In this document: in pieces, positions 28,501 to 34,196 of the stretch | How the letters are laid out: each line of letters begins with the position of its first letter | Position numbering within the stretch: the stretch's first letter is position 1 | Virus record (IMG/VR): IMGVR_UViG_3300009436_002091 | Location: 1 to 43,740 of that record | Length of the DNA: 43,740 nucleotides | Direction: 5' to 3' (one strand) | From: a virus | Notes under the pieces: generated by a model | Database searches by the model: none | The model's input: the letters and a program-made list of their open reading frames with translations, nothing else | Told to the model about the DNA's origin: nothing | Position numbers and translations under genes: made by a program

Positions 28501-31446
28501 AGAGGGTTAAAGTCTACAGTTAGATTTGATAGAACTACAGGCACTTATGTTTATACACAGTTAGATCAAACAGAAACTTATGTCGGAACTGGCACTAAAT
28601 ATGAATATGATTTAAAATGGCCAATGGACTTAGCTAAGTCAACTGTTCAGGCATTTGTTAGTGGACAAGAATTATTAAGTAGTGAATATACATTTACAAA
28701 TAAGTTAGATACTACAAAGGGATATGATCGACATTATGGCCAAGTGTCATTTACTACTGCACCTGCAAACACATATTCAGTACAAATTAAATATAAGAAG
28801 TCTTCGGCATTAATGCAGGCTCAAGATAGAATTAATAGCTATTACACTCCTACTTCAGGAATGCCGGGCAAAGATCTAAATCAGCTTATGACTGGATTAG
28901 ACTACGGCGGAGTTGAAGTTAAGAGCTTTGAGTTCGGCACAGGGCAAGGTTGGGATTCAGATGAATGGTATAACGATACTTGGGATAGTTATGACACAAC
29001 ATTTGAAGATGAGATATTTGAATTAGACGGTTCAACTATAAGCCTTGAACTTGCTGAACCATTAGCAACCGCAACAGTATACAATGTTTACTTAAACGGT
29101 GTGAGAGTTGATGATGCAAACTTCGGCACAGCAGATCCTGTAACTAATCCAAATGCACTATGTCAAAGTATTACAGGTGACGGAACTACAAAAATTATAT
29201 TCCTTGACAATGATGGACTTGATCTTGTAAACGCAGCTAACGACATAATTATTATTAGAAAATCAACTAGTGACGGAACTTACTTACCAGATCCAAATAG
29301 TTATGATAGTGTAATAACAGGCGGAGCATTAAATTACTCAACTGCAACTGGTATTAGTGCAGCAGAAATTATCTTAGACGGCGATGGATTTGTAACTCAA
29401 ACCACAAGTGCAGGACCAGAAGAATTAATTCCAGGACAACTACTTGACACCTTTGATATTAAAGTATATGAAAGGCCGCAAAACGGCAGCAGTCAAATTA
29501 CTTCAAGAAATTACACAGGTGATGGCACAACTACAACTTTCGACTTAGGTGTTGCTCCGTTACGTGCAACTGGCGTATTTGTAAAAGTAGGATTTGATAT
29601 TATTGATTCTAATAATTACACTATTAATTACGTTAATAAAACTGTAACATTTAATACCGCACCTGTAATAGCAGCAAAAGTAAATTTATTAGTATTAGGC
29701 GTAAGTGGTACAGAAATATTAGATGTTGATCACTTTGTTGCAGATGGAAGTACAAGTAAGTTTTTGACAAATGTAAGATTTGAAGATAACCTACAGTATT
29801 TTATTACTTTAGATGGTGAAAAATTAACTAATGTAATTGAAAAAAGTGATGATACATACGACTTTTCTAATAACGTTGTAATATCATTAGCAACGCCACC
29901 GGAGGCAGGTAGTATAATAAACTTTGCGTTCTTTAAAGGCGAAACACAAAACTTTAGTGAAGTATCGATTGATACATTTACAGCAGACGGTGCAGCAACA
30001 TCGTTTACTTTAAATCAAACTCCATTTAATAATACGCCAGAAGCGTGGTTTACTATTGTTAAAGTTAACAACAAAATACTTAATGCAGGTTACAATCGTA
30101 GATTTGTAACAACAGCAGCAAAGCGTGAATATCAATTAGAAGAATTCCAAATACCACCAGGCGCAGTTAACAGTAAGCAAATTATTGTATGTTTAAACGA
30201 TAAACAATTGTCTTATAATACAGAATGGACATTTACTGGATCTAGAAAAGCTAGTGGCGGAAGTCTTGTTAGATTAAAAGCAAAAGTTAAGCAGCAAGAT
30301 GGTGACGTTTTAAATGTTTATCTTCTTAATGATGGCGAATATAGATATGGGTATTTTAATGCAGATGAAGATTTTGTTTCAACTCCAGGTACACTATATT
30401 TAGATACTGCTCCTGCTGAAAATGCTACTGTATCAGTGTATCAATTTAGTAATCATGACTCGCAAGGATTTGACAGACAACAATATGATATAGTTGATAG
30501 AATTTCACTTACTGTTGGCTCTACTGACTGGTACCAATACAATCATCTAACTGCTGGACTAATTGAATTAGCAAAGCCAGCACTAGATGCTCAGTATGTA
30601 TGGATAACACTAAATGGAGAGTTGTTAATTCCTAGTGTACATTATAACGTAACTGATAATAAACGTTATGTTAATATTAATATAGATATTGCACCAAATG
30701 ATGTAATTGAATTATTACATTTTGCAGATCCAGTATCAGGTAGTAAATATGGGTGGAGTCAGTTTAAAGATATGCTTAACAGAACGCATTATAAGCGTTT
30801 AGATGACAGAGATGGTATAATGTTAGCTGCTGACTTAAACTGGTACGATCAAAGTATTGTTGTAACTGATGGCACTACACTTCCGGCACCAACTGCTACT
30901 AGCAGCGTTCCGGGAATATTGTTTATTAACGGCGAGCGTATTGAGTACTTTGTAAGAAATGGAAACGTATTAAGTCAATTACGTAGAGGTACTTTAGGTA
31001 CTGGAGTTAAAGACATTTACTTAACTGGAGAAAATGTTTATAATCAAGGACCAGGGTCGTCTATGCCATACAAAGATGAAACAATTACTTCGCAGTTTAC
31101 AGCAGACGGCGTTGCAGCAACATATACTTTAGACTTTACACCTACTAGTGTAAATGAATTTGAAGTATTTGTTGCAGGCAGACGTTTGCGTAAAAATGCA
31201 ATAAGTAGTTACAACTTTGCAACATTAGTTGCACAAGATAGCCCAGAGGGTGATGTAACATTACCAGCAGAATTTAGTGTAGTTGGCTCTACATTAACAT
31301 TAACAGAAACACCAAGCGCAAATATTAAGGTAACAGTTGTTAGACGTACAGGAATAATATGGACAGATGCAGGAACACGACTAAGTCAGTCGGAAACAGA
31401 CATCAGTAAATTCTTACGTGCAGCAACAGTTGACCTGCCGCGATAA
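16585..31446 (+). CDS. Giant 4953-aa baseplate/tail structural protein (gp7 position)
   Basis: A single uninterrupted frame of 14.9 kb encodes a protein of roughly 540 kDa, in the place of T4 gp7 (1032 aa) directly after gp6. The N-terminal 150 residues (LLPRFFRTTPNKKF at 25-38) look like a conserved head. Near 1795-1822 the sequence YKFYQGMIQDKGTKNALTKL resembles the T4 gp7 segment with STKGIEASYKFLF. Two FG-GAP blocks (F2117 and F2172; then F2916, F2967, F3024, F3100) suggest a split beta-propeller. NPGKGY beta modules start at 3536 and 3899. From about 4200 onward D-G-centred beta modules repeat (4199, 4313, 4387, 4468, 4841). No signal peptide, membrane segment or long coiled coil is seen, so it is not a tape measure. 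GGAGGG lies 10 nt before the ATG. Wedge/fibre-anchor function is inferred; the frame itself is secure. Confidence 0.82.
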   Translation: MSYDNDQNEQALPQGSDGKRKTESLLPRFFRTTPNKKFLNSTLDQLIQPGVVEKLNGYVGRETAKAFTATDNYIGDVSDDRFNYQLEPASIIKDNLGNVTFYKDYNDFTNQLNNFNKSNNNYSVVNQQEQYAWNPSIDWDKFSNFREYYWLPLGPQIIGIAGNTVDVESTYTVRTADNADNQAYVFSPDGLTQNPTITLYRGLTYKFDIDTPELPFTIKTKKTLEAGFDLDSSSIIVLEGVSVQGLEKGVSTLQLGTDTPDILYYTASNDLEASGTIVVKDISEATFIDVEKEVVGKRFYKSGNSVELSNGMKIEFTGEVIPATYAEGTFYVEGVGDKIKLIPETSLNVPTAFTTDIENKFDTNGFDRMPYSVAIGYPEDKDYIVINRSSIDGNLWSRYNRWFHRSVIEASAKANNQEIEVDQLQRAKRPIIEFEANLKLNNFGTVAKTDIDLVDNFTKDAFSTIEGSTGYNIDGIDIADGMRIMFTADTDKLVAGRIFKVNFINFANGGATNRQITLIPESDSIPQTNEVVLVQNGTTFKGRMFYYTGSKWELTQAKTSPNECPLFDIFDSNGESYSNIETYPSTTFTGTKLYSYKAGTGAVDTELGMPLSYRSISNVGDIMFCFDLLNDKFTYTSGNDVFTKNTDIGFLRKYTTLTEYENITGWKKVNTPSEQLVIRQYVFDNTTAGFTLDMYDNSGLLTDLWSRVYLNNVLQFKDADYTITNDVNNNAVITFIKTLKLNDVVIVKTRSATTKNANGYYEIPASLERNPLNDNLTEFTLGEVNDHVATIVEQHDEFNGIYPGKSNLRDIGNVTTYGRRFLQHSSPMNLAMYHMLDNDANIIKSLKFAMNRYSTFKRLFLTLSEELELVGTAKNQVDTIIATINKDKSSTDPFYFSDMVPVGATRKLTSVVIDADETFYPISTTFSLSTPSRLAVEVYLNDVQLVHGKDYTFNTDGYVLVTATKQADDIIEIFEYETTNGSYVPPTPSKLGLFPAYEPIKFLDNTYQTPRNIIQGHDGSKIVAFDDYRDDLLIELERRIYNNIKVAYDATLLDIHDLVGGDVRKTGIAKTDIDRVMLSDFLKWSKLIDQDYTLHNFFDRANSFTFNYRGSTNAANTLLPGFWREIYQQAYDTDRPHTHPWEMLGLSVMPTWWESQYGPAPYTKENLLLWQDLEAGILRQPGAKYKIFKNYKRPGLTNHIPADSEGNLIAPLESGYINSFDNQLLDESFVFGDGAPIEAAWRSSSQYPFSLIIAFAVNKPHKLFATGFDRINQVRNSSNELVYKPTSTRIKLKDIVFPNTYKDATQVYTSGLINYVANYMASDVTSSYTNYKSNIKTIQNQLGYKLAGFTDKDKFKLLLDSRTPLNEGNVFVPEENYKVFLNTSTPIKTVSYSGVIIERRSDGYVIKGYDTELASFKYYAAIFRQSDPNINIGGVSESYLVWDTNKQYVAGQNIEFSGAYYRVKANFTSTTTFDDTNLAKMAALPLIGGREATVKKTFNKNITLEASYGQIFVTIQDVVDFLLGYGEYLQDQGFVFDYYEGEASTVLNWRHSVNEFLFWTTQNWGEGSVLTLSPAATQLKFNSTYSVVDNIFDEFYGYTLLQSDGTALVQDFTTLGRSTNEFTIRPRNTADGIFSVKLPLVQKEHVVLIDNKTVFGDIIYDAQPGYRQERIKVLGYVTQDWDGSLNVPGFIYDEAKITIWSSWTDYDIGSIVKYKEFYYSAATKLTGTEVFDTTSWNRLSEKPEAGLYANFEYKTNQFADFYDLDSDNFDVEQQKMAQHLIGYQKRTYLENIVNDDVSQYKFYQGMIQDKGTKNALTKLFDVLGSADKDSLQFYEEWAIKNGQYGASEGFTEFELLLDESKFRLTPQPIDLVNSSTGLETDLVYRILPYEVYQKTPNYDHKPFPEKYVNTSYVKNAGYVNPTDVRGIATEYSNIADFSFNDIRRNDYVWVGNDNLDWNVYKHIDTNYEAEAVLEIEGSTNFKVVLTNNVTDIAVNDVIGIHSFSNYINDSTVDSDEVFDLEGFFVVSAIDKNTITLISEEAQDEIPLCTGSITKFTSVRSTNIDSANTIVQNDLVFNDYLWVDNITGDNEWSVLKNDNLFAETFRTLKPSANVDDSFGEALSVDDRNTTMIVGAPDQGDGKVYVYSRATDSLNFVQTQVIDPLKVSDNNQRFGTAVAISPDGAYVIVGSPNASNVKTKYAPGGFVSGTDYTKGAIVAKDQQLWKAVVDIEGAEAAIEFNSFNSITQIVDSLDIENISTATVPTMVVGNYAINPISGLLAFANNPVDHMLIRAPLEQFDGSGLNDQIKLNWNQITYSNQDLAALAERSPFNGSFATIDAAFVEQTHTIQHKIEIVLYINSSTNLPQVNDKLQTETAFGTVVYRYVEGNEVIIYLSAVNGTFSNSDSIFRSDGDFIGEYVKQNQTDSVDATQRLGGYWFIDTPTYTPTINSENTDEGRGLVFYDVITDSTDTNRKYTNSLDYNALTIDSQNTFNAYIEKLSYQGLPGAYGSNTPFLSNKFVVRAPKVISDAYSTGNINLYVNQLPQYGTGIIRDLTTIGLTSTDTNKLQTIVDVWDGKINFNYIDKDAAGNFFEPKIGQTVKDIQSGATAVVTFYQRFGNNATVYVDTVTGTWSQGDLYGQNAQIGFLAIPGDPSPTYQSDRNIGQVQYVSLGLPAEGIGKLLVFETLSDVPVTATSQLLDIEYWLYSSGTVQGIPRPASVPSSTNNNWTQVYQIAAEVSGTVPSVDSQNEGLYSIYTRSAPGRYDLQASYTVPEKAAGQKLGSSIKITKHNNLYRAFIHAAENSTISSPGRIYFIKKGVENNISFDWDYAKNKKFKGTFSEGTTYFTDDIVYVDITQGTLYVAKTNIAPGAFNLTDWTSTDDLVDYVGFIPNSTGLSVRNDSTVGETVLDQEDLATFGTQFDVSNSGEVLITNAIYDGDPNKVVIYRSNNGHFERSQEILAPDSTSGFAQSIAISLDGMLIAISAPYNDDYKADQGIVYIYKQVDGAFVLSQSLASPSNERAEMFGWKVDFDGNKLFASGRNTDSASRTYFDGQATVFDKGFTGFQTVNQDAGVVYVYEKIENELLFAQKIELTDADVNDFGQRILAKGNHLYSPLPKKNTNGIIGSVLDFALTDKTKPMWATHRKSKPTVDINKIKKLFLYNTKENELLSYIDYIDPLQGKVAGVAEQELTFKTYYDPALYDTSTIANTIIDVTNSWGKEHVGEVWWNLTNAKFYNPYQGDVIYSTQNWSKVFDGNSIDVYEWVESPVIPSEWDAQADTENGFAKGYSGTSIYGDTTYSTKRKYDSVAGSFTTTYYFWVMNKKTIPEVEFRNISITDVAGYIADPVAKGYTFAGLISPSQFVLYNAEKFIKGTDVALSAQFWTIENQDQNIHNQYQIISEGLETSQPNADIIKKWYDSLIGYDQQFRIVPDPTLSTKQKYGALNSPRQSWFVNRAEALKQVVERTNLILKENLIVDDKIFTRLFNNDPAPTAVSKLWDVEIDTIDDLAFVGVASATQAVLSPVVIDGKIASVNIVNPGKGYRVAPTVTITDNGKGAVLQTAIDSKGKITSVSVIQAGTQYTTTPILTVRRFTVLIKADSTVQGKWALYERISESKSWNRTQSQGYNVRLYWDYEDWYATDYSALTDIDYLIDNSYELTALDNTIGDVVKISTIGTGGWLLLQKIASVDTEDYTVNYKTIGRQDGTIQFKSTLYNTALSNTGFDTISFDTKIYDSEPVIELRTILESIQNDLFIDDLLVKFNALFFASLRYTFSEQPYIDWAFKSSFIKAKHNAGTLREDITFNNDNLPSYESYIKEVKPFATKIREYLSAYESLDNTNTVTTDFDLPPAYNAVEGKIIPQDVKVQDGVLIGSNTNLETYPNKNWADNSSYEIVKVVVVNPGKGYRSAPVLTVSGTGGAVLKATIGTDGKVSNVQVVNPGSGYYTMPTISELNNITDDGEAATYSLQLGNGPVRGLKSTVRFDRTTGTYVYTQLDQTETYVGTGTKYEYDLKWPMDLAKSTVQAFVSGQELLSSEYTFTNKLDTTKGYDRHYGQVSFTTAPANTYSVQIKYKKSSALMQAQDRINSYYTPTSGMPGKDLNQLMTGLDYGGVEVKSFEFGTGQGWDSDEWYNDTWDSYDTTFEDEIFELDGSTISLELAEPLATATVYNVYLNGVRVDDANFGTADPVTNPNALCQSITGDGTTKIIFLDNDGLDLVNAANDIIIIRKSTSDGTYLPDPNSYDSVITGGALNYSTATGISAAEIILDGDGFVTQTTSAGPEELIPGQLLDTFDIKVYERPQNGSSQITSRNYTGDGTTTTFDLGVAPLRATGVFVKVGFDIIDSNNYTINYVNKTVTFNTAPVIAAKVNLLVLGVSGTEILDVDHFVADGSTSKFLTNVRFEDNLQYFITLDGEKLTNVIEKSDDTYDFSNNVVISLATPPEAGSIINFAFFKGETQNFSEVSIDTFTADGAATSFTLNQTPFNNTPEAWFTIVKVNNKILNAGYNRRFVTTAAKREYQLEEFQIPPGAVNSKQIIVCLNDKQLSYNTEWTFTGSRKASGGSLVRLKAKVKQQDGDVLNVYLLNDGEYRYGYFNADEDFVSTPGTLYLDTAPAENATVSVYQFSNHDSQGFDRQQYDIVDRISLTVGSTDWYQYNHLTAGLIELAKPALDAQYVWITLNGELLIPSVHYNVTDNKRYVNINIDIAPNDVIELLHFADPVSGSKYGWSQFKDMLNRTHYKRLDDRDGIMLAADLNWYDQSIVVTDGTTLPAPTATSSVPGILFINGERIEYFVRNGNVLSQLRRGTLGTGVKDIYLTGENVYNQGPGSSMPYKDETITSQFTADGVAATYTLDFTPTSVNEFEVFVAGRRLRKNAISSYNFATLVAQDSPEGDVTLPAEFSVVGSTLTLTETPSANIKVTVVRRTGIIWTDAGTRLSQSETDISKFLRAATVDLPR
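22933..23160 (+). other. FG-GAP-like propeller segment 1 within the giant protein
   Basis: Two blade-like repeats are visible: FGEALSV at residue 2117 leading to MIVGAPDQGDGKVYVY, and FGTAVAISPDGAYVIVGSP at 2172. The spacing of 55 residues is normal for FG-GAP (integrin-type) propeller blades. The D-x-G-x-G-like loop in the first could bind calcium. The block breaks off after the second blade. Confidence 0.7.
25330..25930 (+). other. FG-GAP-like propeller segment 2 within the giant protein
   Basis: Four further blade starts are seen at F2916 (FGTQFDVS), F2967 (FAQSIAISLDG followed by IAISAPYNDD and GIVYIY), F3024 (FGWKVDFDG, then GVVYVY) and F3100 (FGQRILAKG). Spacings are 51, 57 and 76 residues. 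With segment 1 this gives six detectable blades, close to the seven of a complete propeller. Confidence 0.7.
27190..28430 (+). repeat. Tandemly related NPGKGY beta modules in the giant protein
   Basis: A module beginning VNPGKGYR-APT/VLTV, followed by a G-x-A-V-L-x-A/T-I strand, K-I/V-x-S/N-V and a second partial copy, occurs at residue 3536 and again at 3899. A degenerate half-copy (VNPGSGYYTMP) begins at 3937. The two full copies are about 363 residues apart. They look like duplicated beta-prism or fibre-shaft units. Confidence 0.65.
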
Positions 31447-31449
31447 ATA
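31442..31449 (+). promoter_or_regulatory. Candidate late promoter before the 204-aa structural gene
   Basis: GATAAATA matches TATAAATA at seven of eight positions. It overlaps the last codons and TAA stop of the giant gene and ends 23 nt before the ATG at 31473. It is followed by CAT, similar to the sites at 13061 and 36103. It would let the fibre genes be transcribed without the 15-kb giant gene. Confidence 0.62.
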
Positions 31450-31472
31450 CATTAAGCAGGATGGTATAAACT

Positions 31473-32087
31473 ATGACAGATAAATTAAATGAACAAAGTG
31501 GTGTGTTACTTCAAGGACACATTAAAATACACAATCCAGAAACTGGGGAAGTTATTGTAGACAAACGCAACGCTATTCATTATGAAAATATGAGTATTAG
31601 TCTTGCAGAAAGTTTAGGCAATGCTGGGACAGGCTGGATTTACCAAATGGGATTTGGTAATGGCGGAACAAGTGTTGACCCGACAGGGATTATTACATAC
31701 TTAACGCCAAACAGCACAGGAACTAATGCTAGTTTATATAATGAAACATTTACAAAAGTTGTAGATGATCGTAGTGTAAACAACTTAGATCCAGCACGTA
31801 ATAAGATTGAAACACGTCACGTAAGTGGTACTAACTATACTGATATTTTAGTAACATGTTTGCTAGATTACAGTGAACCAAACGGTCAAGATGCTTTTGA
31901 TACTGCAACAAATTCAGAAAGTTTATACGTATTTGACGAATTAGGTTTACGAGCATACAGTGCAGACGGAACAGGCAGATTATTAACTCACGTTGTTTTC
32001 CATCCTGTACAAAAATCATTAAACAGATTAATCCAAATTGATTATACTGTTAGAGTACAAAGTTTAACAGGATTTAACGAGGGATAA
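31473..32087 (+). CDS. Conserved structural protein, probably baseplate- or fibre-associated
   Basis: A 204-aa protein between the giant gene and the fibre genes. The N-terminus reads GHIKIHNPETGEVIVDKRNAIHYENMSISLAESLG, followed by IYQMGFGNGGTSVDPTG (about 56-72) and a beta-rich second half with LYVFDELGLRAYS and LLTHVVFHPVQKSLN. I recall this pattern from virion proteins next to fibre genes in marine T4-like phages but know no T4 counterpart by sequence; T4 gp8 to gp11 occupy the comparable map position. It has no signal peptide, Cys cluster or coiled coil. It is preceded by a late promoter overlapping the giant gene stop, and followed 3 nt later by the collar-fibre gene, so it is expressed late with the fibres. 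Confidence 0.55.
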   Translation: MTDKLNEQSGVLLQGHIKIHNPETGEVIVDKRNAIHYENMSISLAESLGNAGTGWIYQMGFGNGGTSVDPTGIITYLTPNSTGTNASLYNETFTKVVDDRSVNNLDPARNKIETRHVSGTNYTDILVTCLLDYSEPNGQDAFDTATNSESLYVFDELGLRAYSADGTGRLLTHVVFHPVQKSLNRLIQIDYTVRVQSLTGFNEG

Positions 32088-32090
32088 TAA

Positions 32091-34196
32091 ATGGCATATA
32101 CAATACAATATACTGATAGTGCTGATAAAGATCCGATCGTAGTTGAAGATCAAACAATCAACACTGTTACTAGTATAAAATTACCAGGCAGAAATAGTAC
32201 AGGATACGGCGCAGCAATTGCTGAAGACTTGTTACACTTACTAGAACATTTTGCAGGCCCAACAGAGCCTTCCAATGCTAGTGAAGGGCAACTTTGGTAC
32301 AACAATACTACATCGCAGTTATTAATTTATGACGGCACTGTTTGGGTTTCAGCAAGTGGACTTAAAAAGAGTTCAACTGAACCTGAAGCTTCGTCTGCAT
32401 TAATCGGCGACTTATGGGCCGATACTGATAATCAACAATTGTATATGTTCACCGGTTCTACTTGGATCTTAGTTGGACCAAGTTTTAGTGCTGGTTTAAC
32501 AACTGGAGCACAACCTAATACTATTACTGGCCAAGATAATATAGATTACACTGTTATTGAAATACAGGTAAGTGCAAATATCGTTGCTATAGTTGCATTT
32601 GACACATTTACACCAAAGTCAACAATTAACGGATTTAGTGGTGTACAAATACGTCCAGGTATAAACTTAGCAAACAGAGATACAGATGCAGACGGAATTA
32701 ACAATGTTAAGTTCTACGGTATTGCAGAAAAGTCAGAAAATTTAATTGTTAACAATCTAGCAATTCCTGCTGCTAACTTTTTAAGAAGCGATGTAGAATC
32801 AACAACTACTTTTCCATTAAACGTTCAAAACAATAGCGGCATTGCATATGGTATTAATGCAGAACTTAATATTGGTATTGAAGGTAGTGCAGGCGTTATA
32901 CAGCATAACATTGCTGGCTCAAACATTGATGTAAGAGTAAGAAACGCAGGAAATAGTAGAACAGTACTTAGAGTTGACAGTAACTTACGAGTAGGTATTA
33001 ATAACGAAGCACCAGATGAAGCACTAGACGTAACTGGCAACTTTTTATCAAGTGGTACAATTACTACAAACGACACTACACAAAGCACAACTATTAGTAA
33101 CGGCGCAGCAGTTATAAAAGGCGGCCTAGGTGTTGCTAAAACAATTAATGTTGGAGATTCAATAGTTGTACAAAAAGGTATAACTTTAGGTAATAACGAT
33201 TTAGTAGTTGATACAGCAGAAAGTGATTTAATATTACCAGACTTGAATAACACAAGAAATATTGGTAGAAGTGACAATCGTTTCCGTAAAATTTATGCAA
33301 CTACGTTTATTGGTACATTAGAAGGTACAGTAAGCGGTAGTGTTACTGGTAGTGCTGGTAGTGCTGACAAACTTACTTCGTCATCTACGTTTAGATATCA
33401 AGGTGATGTAGAAACAGTAGAACAAGTATTTGACGGACAGACAGGCGGCGGAACAAAGACATTTAACCTTACACTAAAGAATACATTAATTAGTGCAAAG
33501 CCAGCAGTATCTAACAGTTTATCAAGCGATGAATTTATAGTAAACAGAACTAGCGGGGTTGATCAAGGCTTAAAGAAAATATCTAGAGCTACGATATTTA
33601 ATAATATTTCAGGGCTAACACCAGTAGGTAGTATTATGCCATATGCTGGACTTATTGAGCCAACTGGATGGAAGTTCTGTAATGGACAAGAACTAAGCCA
33701 AGGTATATATGCACAATTATTTGCATTAGTTGCGCTTTCATATGGACCAACGCCTACTTCGGGCTTCTTTGCTGTTCCAGACTTAAGAGGCAGATTTGCA
33801 TTAGGTAACCTAAACATGGGAGGCTCTACACCAAGTGTAGACACACCAGATACTAGAAACAGAGGATCAAACGCAGGCGTAGTAGGAGCAGTTGATGGAT
33901 CAGATGGTGTTACTATTGGTACAGATAATTTACCAGAACACGATCATGATTTAAAATCTCCGACAGGGCAGCAATTTTATGCTCATAGAGAAGTTGACGG
34001 TAGAGGAGATCTTCCAGATGGAACATCAGGATCTAGTTTACAAACAGGTGCAGAAAATTTATCACAGAGACTATCTAACAGCGGCGGAGTTGTAATTCCT
34101 GCAGATGCTACATATAGTACTGTTGGAGCAGAAATGAATATAATGAATCCATTCCAAACTATTAATTATATTATCTATACAGGAGTAGTAGGATGA
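32091..34196 (+). CDS. Tail fibre protein with gp12-type collar domain
   Basis: A 701-aa fibre-type protein. Residues 1-130 are the N-terminal module shared with the next two genes: IKLPGRNSTGYG, LLEHFAGPTEPSNASEGQLWY, IYDGTVW and GDLWADT. A beta-rich shaft follows, with sequence like that of phage fibre shafts near 310-430. The C-terminal 190 residues are a phage tail-collar domain: GSIMPYAG, PTGWKFCNGQELS, VPDLRGRFALG, NLPEHDHD and a closing MNIMNPFQTINYIIYTG. The H-D-H pattern matches the metal-binding receptor tip of T4 gp12. It probably binds the host surface as a short fibre. The last 4 nt overlap the next gene (ATGA), and it starts 3 nt after its neighbour. Confidence 0.82.
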   Translation: MAYTIQYTDSADKDPIVVEDQTINTVTSIKLPGRNSTGYGAAIAEDLLHLLEHFAGPTEPSNASEGQLWYNNTTSQLLIYDGTVWVSASGLKKSSTEPEASSALIGDLWADTDNQQLYMFTGSTWILVGPSFSAGLTTGAQPNTITGQDNIDYTVIEIQVSANIVAIVAFDTFTPKSTINGFSGVQIRPGINLANRDTDADGINNVKFYGIAEKSENLIVNNLAIPAANFLRSDVESTTTFPLNVQNNSGIAYGINAELNIGIEGSAGVIQHNIAGSNIDVRVRNAGNSRTVLRVDSNLRVGINNEAPDEALDVTGNFLSSGTITTNDTTQSTTISNGAAVIKGGLGVAKTINVGDSIVVQKGITLGNNDLVVDTAESDLILPDLNNTRNIGRSDNRFRKIYATTFIGTLEGTVSGSVTGSAGSADKLTSSSTFRYQGDVETVEQVFDGQTGGGTKTFNLTLKNTLISAKPAVSNSLSSDEFIVNRTSGVDQGLKKISRATIFNNISGLTPVGSIMPYAGLIEPTGWKFCNGQELSQGIYAQLFALVALSYGPTPTSGFFAVPDLRGRFALGNLNMGGSTPSVDTPDTRNRGSNAGVVGAVDGSDGVTIGTDNLPEHDHDLKSPTGQQFYAHREVDGRGDLPDGTSGSSLQTGAENLSQRLSNSGGVVIPADATYSTVGAEMNIMNPFQTINYIIYTGVVG

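Noticed and set aside
16585-31446. Tape-measure protein as identity of the giant gene
   Set aside because: It lacks long helices, coiled coils and membrane segments. It is beta-rich with FG-GAP repeats and lies after gp6 among baseplate and fibre genes.
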